NCBI GenBank assembly: GCA_020026275.1
Contig: JAHHQQ010000004.1
Coordinates: 43,482-107,481 of the forward strand
Source: Bacteroidales bacterium
GTDB lineage: Bacteria > Bacteroidota > Bacteroidia > Bacteroidales > UBA932
Reading direction: 5' to 3'
Length of the DNA: 64,000 nucleotides
In this document: one piece after another, positions 33,589-43,314 of the stretch
How positions within the stretch are numbered: position 1 is the first letter of the stretch
Layout of the letters: the number at the start of each line of letters is the position of its first letter
Position numbers and translations under genes: made by a program
Notes under the pieces: model-generated
What the model saw: the letters and a program-made list of their open reading frames with translations, nothing else
Told to the model about the DNA's origin: nothing
Database searches by the model: none

Positions 33589-35175
33589 ATGAAAAGATTA
33601 TTTATTGCATCAGTGATGGCTTTGGGCATACTGGCCATTTCTTGTGAAAAGGCTGAAGAGGTAATTCTTCCTGCTTTTCCAGAAAGTCAGGAAATGACTT
33701 TCACTTCGATAGGAGAAGCTCAAGAATATTCTTTCTCAACAAATTCTGACTGGACATTGGTGTCCTCAGTTGCGTGGTGTAAATTTATTGATGGAAAGGG
33801 TGACGAGTGCAACACTATTCGGGGAGAAAAAGGAAATTGTGCAGTAAAAGTGATTGTAACGGATGAAGGTCTTCAGGCAGGACGTGAATCTGATAAGGCC
33901 CGCATTTATCTCATCATGAAAGATGAGAAGAGAGAAGTCCTGACTGTCATCAGAATGACAAAGGAATTTCAGCTTGCTCTGTTGGATGCAGAAGGGAAAC
34001 CAATATCACTGGAAAAGAGTGTCATTGAGGTGGGATATAAAGAATATATTCCATTTACGGTGAAGGCCAATTTCCCATTTTTTGTAAAGTCCCAGCCGAA
34101 ATGGGTGGAATTCAAGGACGGCCCAGTCAATGGAGCGATAGGTCAGGTCGTAACTGCCAAGGCAAGATTGATTGCAGATGGTCAGAATGAGAAATACCCG
34201 ATCGAGGCTTCTGACAAGAATGTGATATCTTTCTCTGACCGTGATGGAAAGGCGGTATTTAACATTAAAGTGAAATATGCCGGTATGCCATCAGGAAGGA
34301 TTGAAATTGAATCTGCCGGACCTCGGAAAGACTGGAATGTCTCTATGGATGGCACTACCTATACTCAGGAAGGTTCAATTCAAGGTGCTGGCGAAGGGGA
34401 TATCTTTTTTGAGAATGAACTGTCAGCTTCTGTCAAGACATTGGATGATAAGTTTGATTTGTTATTCCTTGAGGAGTATAATGACAGTGGCATGCTGATG
34501 ATAGGAAGCAACCTTGACGGGAATCCTGCACATCCGGTAGATTGGATGAAGGTTTCCAATGCAAAAGGCGATTTGAAGATTTCTGTCGGACCATCCACTG
34601 CAGATAGACATGGTTGGGTTTTGGCACTTCCCGAGGGTTGTGGCATTACTGCTGAAAACTGGTTTGAGGAACTGATTGTCATGGAAAATGACATGACGAC
34701 AGGTTCTTCCAGACAGCTTGTGAATTATGATGCAGCAGAACCTTATTTGGTTGCTGAATTGATACAGGCGGAGCCGAAAGAAGAAGGCAGTAAAGAATTT
34801 GAAGTGTTCTATAATGATACGATGTCCGGTATGCGCGTTGATATTTCTTATGAGAAATCAACGGATATGGGAATCATCAGTGAGTATGGAATCGAAGATG
34901 TCTATGAAATTCATCAGGAGTCAAATTCTATCAACATCAATCCTCTCCTGACAGAGAATTGGGATTTCCAGGCTTGGAATCATGCAGGAGAAGATGCCAG
35001 CAACTTGTTGGCACGAGATGGAAATATGCTCAATATCTGGTTTGAGACCCCATTGCTCGTAAATGATCCTGAAAAACCGGAAGACGACCAGTATGTTATA
35101 ATTGTAATTAGGACGGGTAATGATCCTTGGACGATGATTCCGAAAAAGATATTGGTAATCAGGCCAAATCTCTAG
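33589..35175 (+). CDS. BACON-like surface lipoprotein, paralogue 1
   Basis: A 528-residue lipoprotein (lipobox ILAISCEKAEEV). The N-terminal domain has BACON/Ig-like pattern STNSDWTLVSSVAWCKF (residues ~48-64). It then shares domain order and scattered identities with the next gene: VIEVGYKEYIPFTVKANFPF here against VIEAGYGDYLPFQVKANFDF there, and a common AGMP..RKDW/RPDWKVSMDG block. No catalytic motif is visible. The two probably arose by tandem duplication and may bind the substrate or protease at the cell surface. The remaining ~300 residues resemble proteins annotated DUF5003 in Bacteroides; this name is from memory. Confidence 0.65.
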   Translation: MKRLFIASVMALGILAISCEKAEEVILPAFPESQEMTFTSIGEAQEYSFSTNSDWTLVSSVAWCKFIDGKGDECNTIRGEKGNCAVKVIVTDEGLQAGRESDKARIYLIMKDEKREVLTVIRMTKEFQLALLDAEGKPISLEKSVIEVGYKEYIPFTVKANFPFFVKSQPKWVEFKDGPVNGAIGQVVTAKARLIADGQNEKYPIEASDKNVISFSDRDGKAVFNIKVKYAGMPSGRIEIESAGPRKDWNVSMDGTTYTQEGSIQGAGEGDIFFENELSASVKTLDDKFDLLFLEEYNDSGMLMIGSNLDGNPAHPVDWMKVSNAKGDLKISVGPSTADRHGWVLALPEGCGITAENWFEELIVMENDMTTGSSRQLVNYDAAEPYLVAELIQAEPKEEGSKEFEVFYNDTMSGMRVDISYEKSTDMGIISEYGIEDVYEIHQESNSININPLLTENWDFQAWNHAGEDASNLLARDGNMLNIWFETPLLVNDPEKPEDDQYVIIVIRTGNDPWTMIPKKILVIRPNL

Positions 35176-35209
35176 TATATGTTCTATTTCTAACTAAATA
35201 TGGATTATC

Positions 35210-36820
35210 ATGAAGAATATAATTGAAAATATATTAGTCAAGGGTAGTGTGATTGCGGGAATGGCGGCAATGCTTCTGGGGGCAGGTGCATGTACTAAAG
35301 AAGAGAGTCCTCTTCCGGAATTTCCTGAAACGCAGAAATTGTATTTTTCTCCAACAGAAAATACAAAGGAAATAACAGTCTCGGCAAATTATTCATGGCA
35401 TCTAACCTCTTCTGCACTGTGGTGCCAGTTTGAAGATGGGACAGGGCTCAAGACGACTGTTCTTTCGGGTGAAGCAGGAGAATTTAAGAGCAAGGTGGTC
35501 ATTTCAGAAGAAGGGATGAAGCCAGGTCAAATTTCAGATGTCGCTATTCTGGAAATGCAGATGGAGGATGAAATTCGTGTTTTTGCAGAAGTGTACCGGT
35601 CTGCAAAAGGTTATGAGTTCACTCTATTGGACAAGGAAGGAAAAGCAATCGAAGAAAAGGATTGGGTGATTGAAGCGGGATATGGTGATTATCTTCCTTT
35701 CCAAGTAAAGGCTAATTTTGATTTTGCCGTTACGGCCAAGCCTATATGGGTCGAATTTAAAGGTCAAAATGGATTGACAGGGGAAGCGGACAAAGTGGTT
35801 GCTTCTTCGGCCATCTTCAATGCAAAAAAAGGCGATGTCAAATACCCTGTCGCCAAATCAGATGAGAATGTAATTGTATTTTCAGACAAGGAAGGAAAAG
35901 TTTTTTTCCCCGTACAGGTATCGTTCGCAGGTATGCCTGCAGAAGAAGTTAATTTTGGCGGTCCATCTAACAGACCGGACTGGAAGGTTTCCATGGATGG
36001 CAAGGTCTTCACTCAATCTGATGCAGGACTTGTTCAAGGAGGAGGAAAAACCATCCTGAAAAATTATCTTTCATACAATATCACTGCTTTGAATGATCAG
36101 TTTGTTCCCGTCTTTATTGAAGTGGTTCAAGGCCAGTATCAGGAGACAGTCAACTGTTCTTTGGATAAGGAGGTCCCCTTTGAGTCCTGGATGCATTTGA
36201 AAGGAGAGAAAGGTCAGATGAAACTGACAGTGGATGCCGCTGGGAGTGAAAGAAAAGGTTTTGCATTGGTATTTACAGAGGAGCAGCTGAAAAAGTTGGG
36301 ATTAGTGGAACATCCGGAAACTTGGTATGATGTGCTCATTGAAAATGTTGAGGATCCTGAAACATTCAAAATGACTGCAGGAATCAAATATGAAATTGCT
36401 CAGTTTCATCTTTTGGCTGAGTTGAATCAGAAAGAAGAAAATAAAGCTGAGGCCATGCAGGCGTTCAAGATTACTGACAACATGTTGAATGAACTTCCTG
36501 TCCAGCAGGTGACGGATCCCGGTGAAATCAGCAATTATGGAACGGATCAGATTTATTCTGTTGTTCAGACCTCCAATAGTTTGAATATAGAACATTTCAT
36601 GTCTGGAACCATGGGGACGGATTGGATTTTCTCCGCATGGAACAAAAATGGAGAGGAAAAAACGGGCATGATAGACTCTGTTTCCGAGACAATTTTGAAT
36701 ATCTGGTTCGGAATGGATGGTGAAGATAGTATTCCTGCAGGAGACAGAATTGACATTATTTTCAGAAATCCGACAACTTATCAGAACATCAAAGTTCTGT
36801 TCATCGAATCAAATAAGTAA
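35210..36820 (+). CDS. BACON-like surface lipoprotein, paralogue 2
   Basis: A 536-residue lipoprotein (LGAGACTKEESPLPEFP). It is a diverged copy of the preceding protein across nearly its full length: same N-terminal domain (SANYSWHLTSSALWCQF), LPxFPExQ motif after the lipid site, central AGMP...DWKVSMDGKVFTQ block, and C-terminal ISNYGTDQIYSV..SNSLNI segment (ISEYGIEDVYEI..SNSINI in paralogue 1). It starts 34 bases after paralogue 1 and ends 15 bases before the LRR gene. Retention of two diverged copies suggests different binding partners. Confidence 0.65.
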   Translation: MKNIIENILVKGSVIAGMAAMLLGAGACTKEESPLPEFPETQKLYFSPTENTKEITVSANYSWHLTSSALWCQFEDGTGLKTTVLSGEAGEFKSKVVISEEGMKPGQISDVAILEMQMEDEIRVFAEVYRSAKGYEFTLLDKEGKAIEEKDWVIEAGYGDYLPFQVKANFDFAVTAKPIWVEFKGQNGLTGEADKVVASSAIFNAKKGDVKYPVAKSDENVIVFSDKEGKVFFPVQVSFAGMPAEEVNFGGPSNRPDWKVSMDGKVFTQSDAGLVQGGGKTILKNYLSYNITALNDQFVPVFIEVVQGQYQETVNCSLDKEVPFESWMHLKGEKGQMKLTVDAAGSERKGFALVFTEEQLKKLGLVEHPETWYDVLIENVEDPETFKMTAGIKYEIAQFHLLAELNQKEENKAEAMQAFKITDNMLNELPVQQVTDPGEISNYGTDQIYSVVQTSNSLNIEHFMSGTMGTDWIFSAWNKNGEEKTGMIDSVSETILNIWFGMDGEDSIPAGDRIDIIFRNPTTYQNIKVLFIESNK

Positions 36821-36835
36821 TTTTTTATAGAAGAA

Positions 36836-39499
36836 ATGAATATTTTAAAACATTTGAATATCCTTGCTGTTTCAGTCATTGTCGGAATGTTGGGAATGAC
36901 CGGATGTACTCAAGTAGAGGAGGAAGTGGGCCAGAATCAATATGGTTATGCCCAGTTCAGATTGTACAAAAGCGCATCATATGACAAGGGTATTAATTCC
37001 AAAGCATCGTCAGATAAGGTGGAATCCCTATCTGATGTACAGAAGATTAAGGTGGTATTACAGCACGATGGCTCCAATATCGTACAGATTCTTCGTTTCA
37101 ACTCATACAATGTTGAAAATGGCGAATACGGTCTGAGAAGCGATAAACTCAAATTACTGTCTGGAGATTATAAGATTGTCGGTTATTCTCTCTTCAACAA
37201 GATTGATAAAGAAATTGAGTCTGTTTCCATGTCAACTGACAATGATTTGTGTATTGTATCTGGAGGTCTGGTTGTGAAAGATTTGACGGTGGAGGCCGTA
37301 GAAAAAGGTAAAGTTTCATTCCGCCTGGTAAAAGATATTGTTCCGACCCGTTCTGAGAAGGGATATCTTTTTTCAAGCATAAAAGGGGTGGATATTGCTG
37401 TCAAGAATCTGATGACCAATGAGACTACCGAATTCAAGAAGATACGTGTCAAGTATAAGGAAGAGGTTCATAAAGAGGAAGGGGGGATTTTCCAGTCTTC
37501 CTATGCCGATTGCGATACGGTCTTTTTCCTGAAAGCTGGAAACTATCAGATCAGTGCTTACAAGACTTATTCAGACAAGAACTGTATGTCTCTTCTTGAA
37601 TTTGCAACCTTGTCTTCTTCCGAGACCTTTACAGTGAAAGACAATGCACTCACTCAGAATGCTGAAGTGCCAATTGCTCTTCGTGAGAGTGACGAGTATA
37701 TCAAGGATTATGTTGCCTTGAAAGAGATATGGGAGGCTTTGGATGGTCCAAACTGGAAATATTACGGTGAGGATGAACCTATGGGCTGCAATTGGGATTT
37801 CAATAAGGAAATCGATATGTGGGGTCGGCAGCCTGGCGTGAAACTTCATACAGATGGTCGTGTCGCAACTCTATCTTTAGCCGGAATGGGCGCAAAGGGA
37901 GTGGTTCCGGAGGCAATAGGTCAATTGACCAAACTTAAAATCCTTGTGTTAGGAAGCCATAGTGAAAAATTGGGTGGGCATCTGTTGGAAAACATCAATC
38001 CGAACATGACCGAAGCCCAGAGAATGGCGACTCGTCTGGATTATGAGAAGCTGGTATTGGAAAGAGATCCCCGTGAGTCGTTCTGCCCTGAAATGCAGGA
38101 GGCAATAAATGAAGATCCAAGACAGACTCCAATTGTGAAGAGTCATCGTTCTGCTGCGATACAACCTAAGAAATCTCCTGATTTTACTAATGGAATCACT
38201 GGTATTTCAAAAGCTCTGATGAGATGTACTGAATTGGAGCAGTTCTACATTGCTAATTCTCCTATTCGTACAGAGGGGTTCATCCTTCCGCTTGCAGCTG
38301 ATTCAAAATATAAGAATGAAGAGGCCAGCTGGTCATGGAACAATTTCAATAATCTGTTCGATATTGAAATTTACAACTGTACCAATTTGACAGCTTTGCC
38401 AATGGATTTCCTGAATGGACTTCCTGAAATGCAGCTTTTGAATATCGCTTGCAGCGTAGGTATTTCAGGAGAACAGTTGAGAAATGACTGGATTGATTTC
38501 TTGAGAAACGGCAAGTCTGCCAGCAAGATTCAGATTCTTTATATGGGATTCAACAATCTGGAAGAGTTCCCGGAATATGAGGATTTGAAGAAGATGGTTA
38601 AATTGGGTATGCTGGACTGTACTACAAATAAGATTAAGACACTGCATCCTTTCGGAAAAGATATCCAGCTTGTGAGATTATTTATGGATTTTAACCAGAT
38701 CAAAGAGATTCCTAAGGCAGACGACGGATTTTTCTTCGGTTACAGTGATGTGGAAAATATTTCTTTCTCCCATAACCAGTTGGAGGAATTCCCTGACATT
38801 TTCAATGCGAAATCTTCTTATATTATGGCTTCTGCTGATTTTTCCTTCAACAATATCAGCTGCTTTGAGAATGGGGAAAATCATAAAGGTATCAACGTAG
38901 GAACGTTGAATCTGACTCAAAACAAATTTGAGGAATTTCCTGCCCAGCTGTTCAAGACCGGTTCTCCAATTACTTATTTGATGCTGGCTGGAAATGGCAT
39001 GAAGCGTATTCCAAAGGGAGCATTGCAAGGTCCTAATTCCTATCTTCTGCAGTCTCTCGATCTTTCTTACAACTATCTTTCGGAATTGCCGGCAGAAGAT
39101 TTTGAAGCTACCAATCTTCCCTATTTCTTTGGCATTGACATTTCATACAACCGTTTTTCTAAATTCCCATATGCGGCATTGAATGCGGCAGGAGTTAATA
39201 TCATGAATATTCGTCATCAGCGCGATGCTGAAGGTAACCGTTGTTTGAAGGAATGGCCTACTGGACTTTACAAGTGTCCAAGTTTGGTTCGTTTCCTGAT
39301 TGGTTCGAATGACCTGGGCAAGATAGAGGATACCATTTCTCCTAATATCCGTCTCTTCGACATTAAGGACAATCCGAACATCACAATTGATTTGGGAGAT
39401 GCAGTATGTGCTTATATCAAGGCCGGTATGTATAAACTAGTTTATGATAGTACTCAGGATATTCGCGGATGCGATGATGGCCTGGATCTGGACAAGTAA
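36836..39499 (+). CDS. Leucine-rich-repeat surface lipoprotein, large
   Basis: An 887-residue lipoprotein (LGMTGCTQVEEEV, acidic after the lipid Cys). Residues ~30-290 are a beta-rich region reminiscent of fimbrillin/DUF4458 domains (AQFRLYKSASYDKG, LSGDYKIVGYSLFNK). From ~residue 345 on there are irregular leucine-rich repeats of bacterial type (VATLSLAGMGAKGVVPEAI, LRNDWIDFL, NNLEEFPEYEDLKKM, LNLTQNKFEEFPAQLF, LDLSYNYLSELPAEDF, IDISYNRFSKFPYAAL). LRR surfaces bind proteins. It is likely a surface receptor or scaffold for the protease system; the ligand is unknown. Confidence 0.72.
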   Translation: MNILKHLNILAVSVIVGMLGMTGCTQVEEEVGQNQYGYAQFRLYKSASYDKGINSKASSDKVESLSDVQKIKVVLQHDGSNIVQILRFNSYNVENGEYGLRSDKLKLLSGDYKIVGYSLFNKIDKEIESVSMSTDNDLCIVSGGLVVKDLTVEAVEKGKVSFRLVKDIVPTRSEKGYLFSSIKGVDIAVKNLMTNETTEFKKIRVKYKEEVHKEEGGIFQSSYADCDTVFFLKAGNYQISAYKTYSDKNCMSLLEFATLSSSETFTVKDNALTQNAEVPIALRESDEYIKDYVALKEIWEALDGPNWKYYGEDEPMGCNWDFNKEIDMWGRQPGVKLHTDGRVATLSLAGMGAKGVVPEAIGQLTKLKILVLGSHSEKLGGHLLENINPNMTEAQRMATRLDYEKLVLERDPRESFCPEMQEAINEDPRQTPIVKSHRSAAIQPKKSPDFTNGITGISKALMRCTELEQFYIANSPIRTEGFILPLAADSKYKNEEASWSWNNFNNLFDIEIYNCTNLTALPMDFLNGLPEMQLLNIACSVGISGEQLRNDWIDFLRNGKSASKIQILYMGFNNLEEFPEYEDLKKMVKLGMLDCTTNKIKTLHPFGKDIQLVRLFMDFNQIKEIPKADDGFFFGYSDVENISFSHNQLEEFPDIFNAKSSYIMASADFSFNNISCFENGENHKGINVGTLNLTQNKFEEFPAQLFKTGSPITYLMLAGNGMKRIPKGALQGPNSYLLQSLDLSYNYLSELPAEDFEATNLPYFFGIDISYNRFSKFPYAALNAAGVNIMNIRHQRDAEGNRCLKEWPTGLYKCPSLVRFLIGSNDLGKIEDTISPNIRLFDIKDNPNITIDLGDAVCAYIKAGMYKLVYDSTQDIRGCDDGLDLDK

Positions 39500-39511
39500 A
39501 ATTGATTGCAA

Positions 39512-41281
39512 ATGAAATTATTTAATAGAATATCAGCAGCACTGCTTGCCGTTACTGTCCTGTTCTCATCTTGCGATAAGGTGGGAAAGGAAGAATTGAA
39601 AACCTTGTCCATCAGTTTGGAGAAGATTGATATGTTGGCTCCTGGCGGTGAAGAGTCTTTGACGGTTTCTACCGATGGAATATGGAGCTGTGAAGTGTCT
39701 GATCCTTGGATTCTGGTCACTCCGGCCAATGGAGAGGGGACCACAGATTGTGTCGTATTTATTGACAATACGGTAGAATCCAAAGTTCGTGAGGGAAAAA
39801 TCGTGTTCTCGTCGAATCGTTTTGGAAAAGTTGAGAAAAAGGTTCTGAATGTCACTCAGCTCGGATATGAAAAGACTATTCATTTGGATAAGGAAGTGGT
39901 TGAGGTCGCTTCCACTGCAGGCTTCAACCAGCGTTATTTCAAAACAGAGGTCTTGACTAATGTAAATGCTTTCAAATTGGTAATTGTCGATAGTTTGACC
40001 ACTAAAGAAGCTTCCTGGTTGTCTTCAGATAAGATGGAATATCATCCGGAATTGGACTATGGAGCAAGACCTCAGAAATTTGATATCCGTCTGAATTGGA
40101 AATTGAATACAAAGGATGTGAAAAGAGCCGCAGAGGTGAAATTTTATTCCTTGGAGGACCTGGAAAAAGTAGGTGGAAATGTAGAAGACGTTGAGCCAAA
40201 AGCGATTCTCAAAGTTAGACAGAAAGCCGCACCTACTATTGAAGACAATCGTGGCGGTGATTCTTTGGCGCTGATCCTTATTCAAGAGAAATTGGCAGTG
40301 ATGGCACCTAGTTGGGATACTGCAGAGAATATGCGTAACTGGGACAATGTCGTGCTTTGGCAAGAAACGGACAAGAATCTTCCTTGCCCAGAAGCAATCG
40401 GACGAGTTCGCGGTGTCGGTTTCTATATGTTCAATACGCAGGAATCATTACCAGCAGAAGTCAGTCACTTGAAATATGTCGAGAGGTTGGAGTTCTATTC
40501 CAATGTGAATACAATGCTCAAATCAATTCATCTGGGGACAGATGTGTGCGATTTGCAATATTTGAAGCATTTGGTTATTGGTGCATATGGTTTGGTATCC
40601 CTTCCTCCTGAATTTGTGAAATTGGGTGATTCTCTCGAATCCCTTGATTTGGGCGTGAATAACTTTGAAGATATTCCAAGCATTCTCAATCAGAAGAATT
40701 TCCCGAAATTGAAAGCCTTGACATTGTTGGGTAACTGCCGTTGGGTCTTGTCCGATTTGAGAAAGAAATCAGACAATATTAGTTTTCCAAATGGTATCGG
40801 TCTCCATATTGATACAAAAGAGAACAATAGCCTTCGTGATTTGTTCTTGTGGGAGAATCTGGAGTACCTGAGATTGTCCACCAATTATATGGAAGGATCT
40901 CTTCCTGATTTTAAGGTGGGACAGGTAATCAATGGAAAAAAGATTGAATCGTATAAGAAAGAAGACATCGCGGCATTGAAGGATACCGTTTCATGGTTGG
41001 TCAATACTCCTGAAGGACAAGCTATTCCGAAGATTCTTCCGAATGCGAAACAATTGTTCATCAATCTGAATTTCTTCACAGGGTCTATTCCTGATTGGAT
41101 TCTGTACCATCCTCATCTTCTCGAGTGGTCTCCTAGTCTGCTTGTTTTCAATCAGTTAGAAAAGGCTATTGATTCAGAAGGAAGAGCGGTCGGCTTTACA
41201 AATGAGCCATCTACTTTTGACTATTATTTCAAGGTTTATCCGATGTACAGGAACAAGTACGAATTGAAAGAAGAATTTTAA
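39512..41281 (+). CDS. BACON plus leucine-rich-repeat surface lipoprotein
   Basis: A 589-residue lipoprotein. The start is the ATG at 39512 (MKLFNRISAALLAVTVLFSSCDK), not the TTG at 39506. Residues ~38-115 are a good BACON domain: ESLTVSTDGIWSCEVSDPW, a GEGTTDCVVFIDNT strand and KKVLNVTQLG. A second beta domain follows (to ~residue 215). Residues ~320-560 hold LRRs (YVERLEFYSN, LQYLKHLVIGAYGLVSLPP, LESLDLGVNNFEDIPSIL, LFINLNFFTGSIPDW). BACON domains occur in Bacteroidota surface proteins and are thought to bind glycan or mucin or act as spacers. It is 5 bases before the protease gene. Confidence 0.72.
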   Translation: MKLFNRISAALLAVTVLFSSCDKVGKEELKTLSISLEKIDMLAPGGEESLTVSTDGIWSCEVSDPWILVTPANGEGTTDCVVFIDNTVESKVREGKIVFSSNRFGKVEKKVLNVTQLGYEKTIHLDKEVVEVASTAGFNQRYFKTEVLTNVNAFKLVIVDSLTTKEASWLSSDKMEYHPELDYGARPQKFDIRLNWKLNTKDVKRAAEVKFYSLEDLEKVGGNVEDVEPKAILKVRQKAAPTIEDNRGGDSLALILIQEKLAVMAPSWDTAENMRNWDNVVLWQETDKNLPCPEAIGRVRGVGFYMFNTQESLPAEVSHLKYVERLEFYSNVNTMLKSIHLGTDVCDLQYLKHLVIGAYGLVSLPPEFVKLGDSLESLDLGVNNFEDIPSILNQKNFPKLKALTLLGNCRWVLSDLRKKSDNISFPNGIGLHIDTKENNSLRDLFLWENLEYLRLSTNYMEGSLPDFKVGQVINGKKIESYKKEDIAALKDTVSWLVNTPEGQAIPKILPNAKQLFINLNFFTGSIPDWILYHPHLLEWSPSLLVFNQLEKAIDSEGRAVGFTNEPSTFDYYFKVYPMYRNKYELKEEF

Positions 41282-41286
41282 TTAAG

Positions 41287-43314
41287 ATGAAGAAGAAATT
41301 ATTATATGCAATCATGTTGGGAGCCTTGACTGTTTCATGTGTGAAGATGGAACAGTCTCCACTTCCACAGCAGCCGAATGAGATCCTTCCGAGTGTCGCG
41401 GAGAACGCCGCGAAAGGAGAATTGCTGGTCAAATTTGCTCCTGAGATGAGTGATATTCTAGATCAGACTTTTGGAAAGTCTGCTACTCGTTCTGGAATTC
41501 CATCAGTTGATGAAATTCTTGAAATTCTGGGAGCTTACAGTTTTGAAAGAGTGTTTCCGGTGGATCCAGAGAATGAAGCACGAACAAGGGAAGCTGGACT
41601 CCATTTGTGGTATACGGTTCATTTCGATGAGAATACCAATCTGGAGGAAGCCATGGCAAGAATTTCCCGTCTTGGTGAAGTTTCCAATGTCAATTGCAAT
41701 TCAACAATCAAACGCAGTTATTCCACAGAGTCCAAACCTGTAGTTGTCGAGGCTGGAAAAGTTGTGGCAAATTCCGGCAACCGATTCAATGATCCGCTTT
41801 TGAGCAGTCAGTGGCACTATGTCAACAAAGGGTCATATTCTTTTGAGCAGCCATGGGCCAAGGCAATTGCTGGTTCTGATGTCAATTGTGCTGAAGCTTG
41901 GGAAATGTGCACCGGCAATCCTGAGATCATAGTTGCTATCTTGGATGAGGGAGTGATGTACAATCATCCTGATCTGAAGGACAATATGTGGGTGAACGAA
42001 GGAGAGGAACTTTATTCAGAAGAAGATGCGGACCACAATGGCTATAAAGGTGATAAATACGGATATAATTTCGTGAAGAATAGTGGGGTCATTTCTGTTG
42101 CAGGGTTTGAAAATACAGGTCATGGCACTCATGTCGCAGGAACTATTGCTGCTGTCAATGATAACGGTATTGGAGTTTCCGGAATTGCTGGAGGAGCAAA
42201 AGGAAAACCTGGTGTCCGTATCATGAGTTGTCAGATTTTTGATGGAAATATGTTGTCTACTCTTCTTATGGAGGCAAGAGCCATCAAATATGCCGCTGAC
42301 AATGGTGCTGTCATTCTTCAGTGTAGTTGGGGCTATATGTCCGCTAATTCTGATCCTTTGACAGGAGCTGTCCTTGGACCGAAGACTGAGGAAGAATGGG
42401 CGAAAACTTATACTTTGGAGAAAGATGCGTTGGATTATTTTATCCAAAATGCAGGTTCTCCGAATGGTGTGATGGATGGTGGCATTCCAATTTTCGCATC
42501 TGGAAATGAATATGCCAGCCTTCCTTCTTTCCCGTCAGCTTATTCAAAATGTATTGCAGTCAGTGCAATTTCAGCAGATTATACTCCTGCATCTTATACA
42601 AATTATGGGCCTGGAGTAGATTTTTCAGCACCGGGAGGAGACAAGGATTATTATACGAAACCGGGAACAGAAAACCCGACTTTCATTGACCAAAACGACA
42701 ACAAGACTCAAGGAAGCATTTGTTCTACTTTGATATTGGATGGCGAGCCTGCCTATGGATACTTTGATGGTACTTCCATGGCTTGTCCTCATGTATCTGG
42801 TGTTGCAGCTCTCGGTTTGTCCTATGCAGTTGAATTGCGCCGTCACTTTAAGGCGGAAGAGTACGTTCAGCTGATGAGAAAAACAGCCCGATCTTTCGAT
42901 GACAAATTGAAAGGAAAGAAACTGTATTATATGAATCATGCCTCACCGGGCGCTTCTCCAACCAAGATGGATATGAATTTATATCGTGGACAGATGGGAA
43001 AATTGGTGGATGCCGGCAATTTGTTGAAGGCAATCGGCGGCCATGGCTCAGAAATGAAAGTGCCGAATTTGACTCTTGCAGTTGAGAAGGAACAACATAT
43101 AGATTTGGCCCGTTATTTTGTGGGCGGAGAAAAACTGAGCTACTCTTGTGCCATTGCAGATCAGAGTGTTGTTTCTGGAAGTGTTGATGGAACGGTTCTT
43201 TCTGTCAAGGGGATATGCGCCGGTTTCACGACCGCAGTAATCAAGGCCGGCGCCAAGGAGCAGACCATTCACATTACAGTGCGTTCTGCATCCAATGATA
43301 ACGGTTGGCTGTAA
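41287..43314 (+). CDS. Lipid-anchored subtilisin-like serine protease (S8 family)
   Basis: A 675-residue lipoprotein (LTVSCVKMEQSPLP). A propeptide-like region (GELLVKFAPEMSDILDQ, ending near residue 145) precedes the S8 catalytic domain. The Asp is in VAILDEGVMYNHPDL (~residue 219), the His in GHGTHVAGTIAA (~residue 280), the oxyanion Asn in IFASGNEYA, and the Ser in DGTSMACPHVSGVAALG (~residue 497). All triad residues are present, so it should be active. A small C-terminal Ig-like domain (~residues 590-675) follows. It is expected at the cell surface, cutting proteins whose peptides the SusC/SusD pair imports. Stop overlaps the next start by one base. Confidence 0.9.
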   Translation: MKKKLLYAIMLGALTVSCVKMEQSPLPQQPNEILPSVAENAAKGELLVKFAPEMSDILDQTFGKSATRSGIPSVDEILEILGAYSFERVFPVDPENEARTREAGLHLWYTVHFDENTNLEEAMARISRLGEVSNVNCNSTIKRSYSTESKPVVVEAGKVVANSGNRFNDPLLSSQWHYVNKGSYSFEQPWAKAIAGSDVNCAEAWEMCTGNPEIIVAILDEGVMYNHPDLKDNMWVNEGEELYSEEDADHNGYKGDKYGYNFVKNSGVISVAGFENTGHGTHVAGTIAAVNDNGIGVSGIAGGAKGKPGVRIMSCQIFDGNMLSTLLMEARAIKYAADNGAVILQCSWGYMSANSDPLTGAVLGPKTEEEWAKTYTLEKDALDYFIQNAGSPNGVMDGGIPIFASGNEYASLPSFPSAYSKCIAVSAISADYTPASYTNYGPGVDFSAPGGDKDYYTKPGTENPTFIDQNDNKTQGSICSTLILDGEPAYGYFDGTSMACPHVSGVAALGLSYAVELRRHFKAEEYVQLMRKTARSFDDKLKGKKLYYMNHASPGASPTKMDMNLYRGQMGKLVDAGNLLKAIGGHGSEMKVPNLTLAVEKEQHIDLARYFVGGEKLSYSCAIADQSVVSGSVDGTVLSVKGICAGFTTAVIKAGAKEQTIHITVRSASNDNGWL

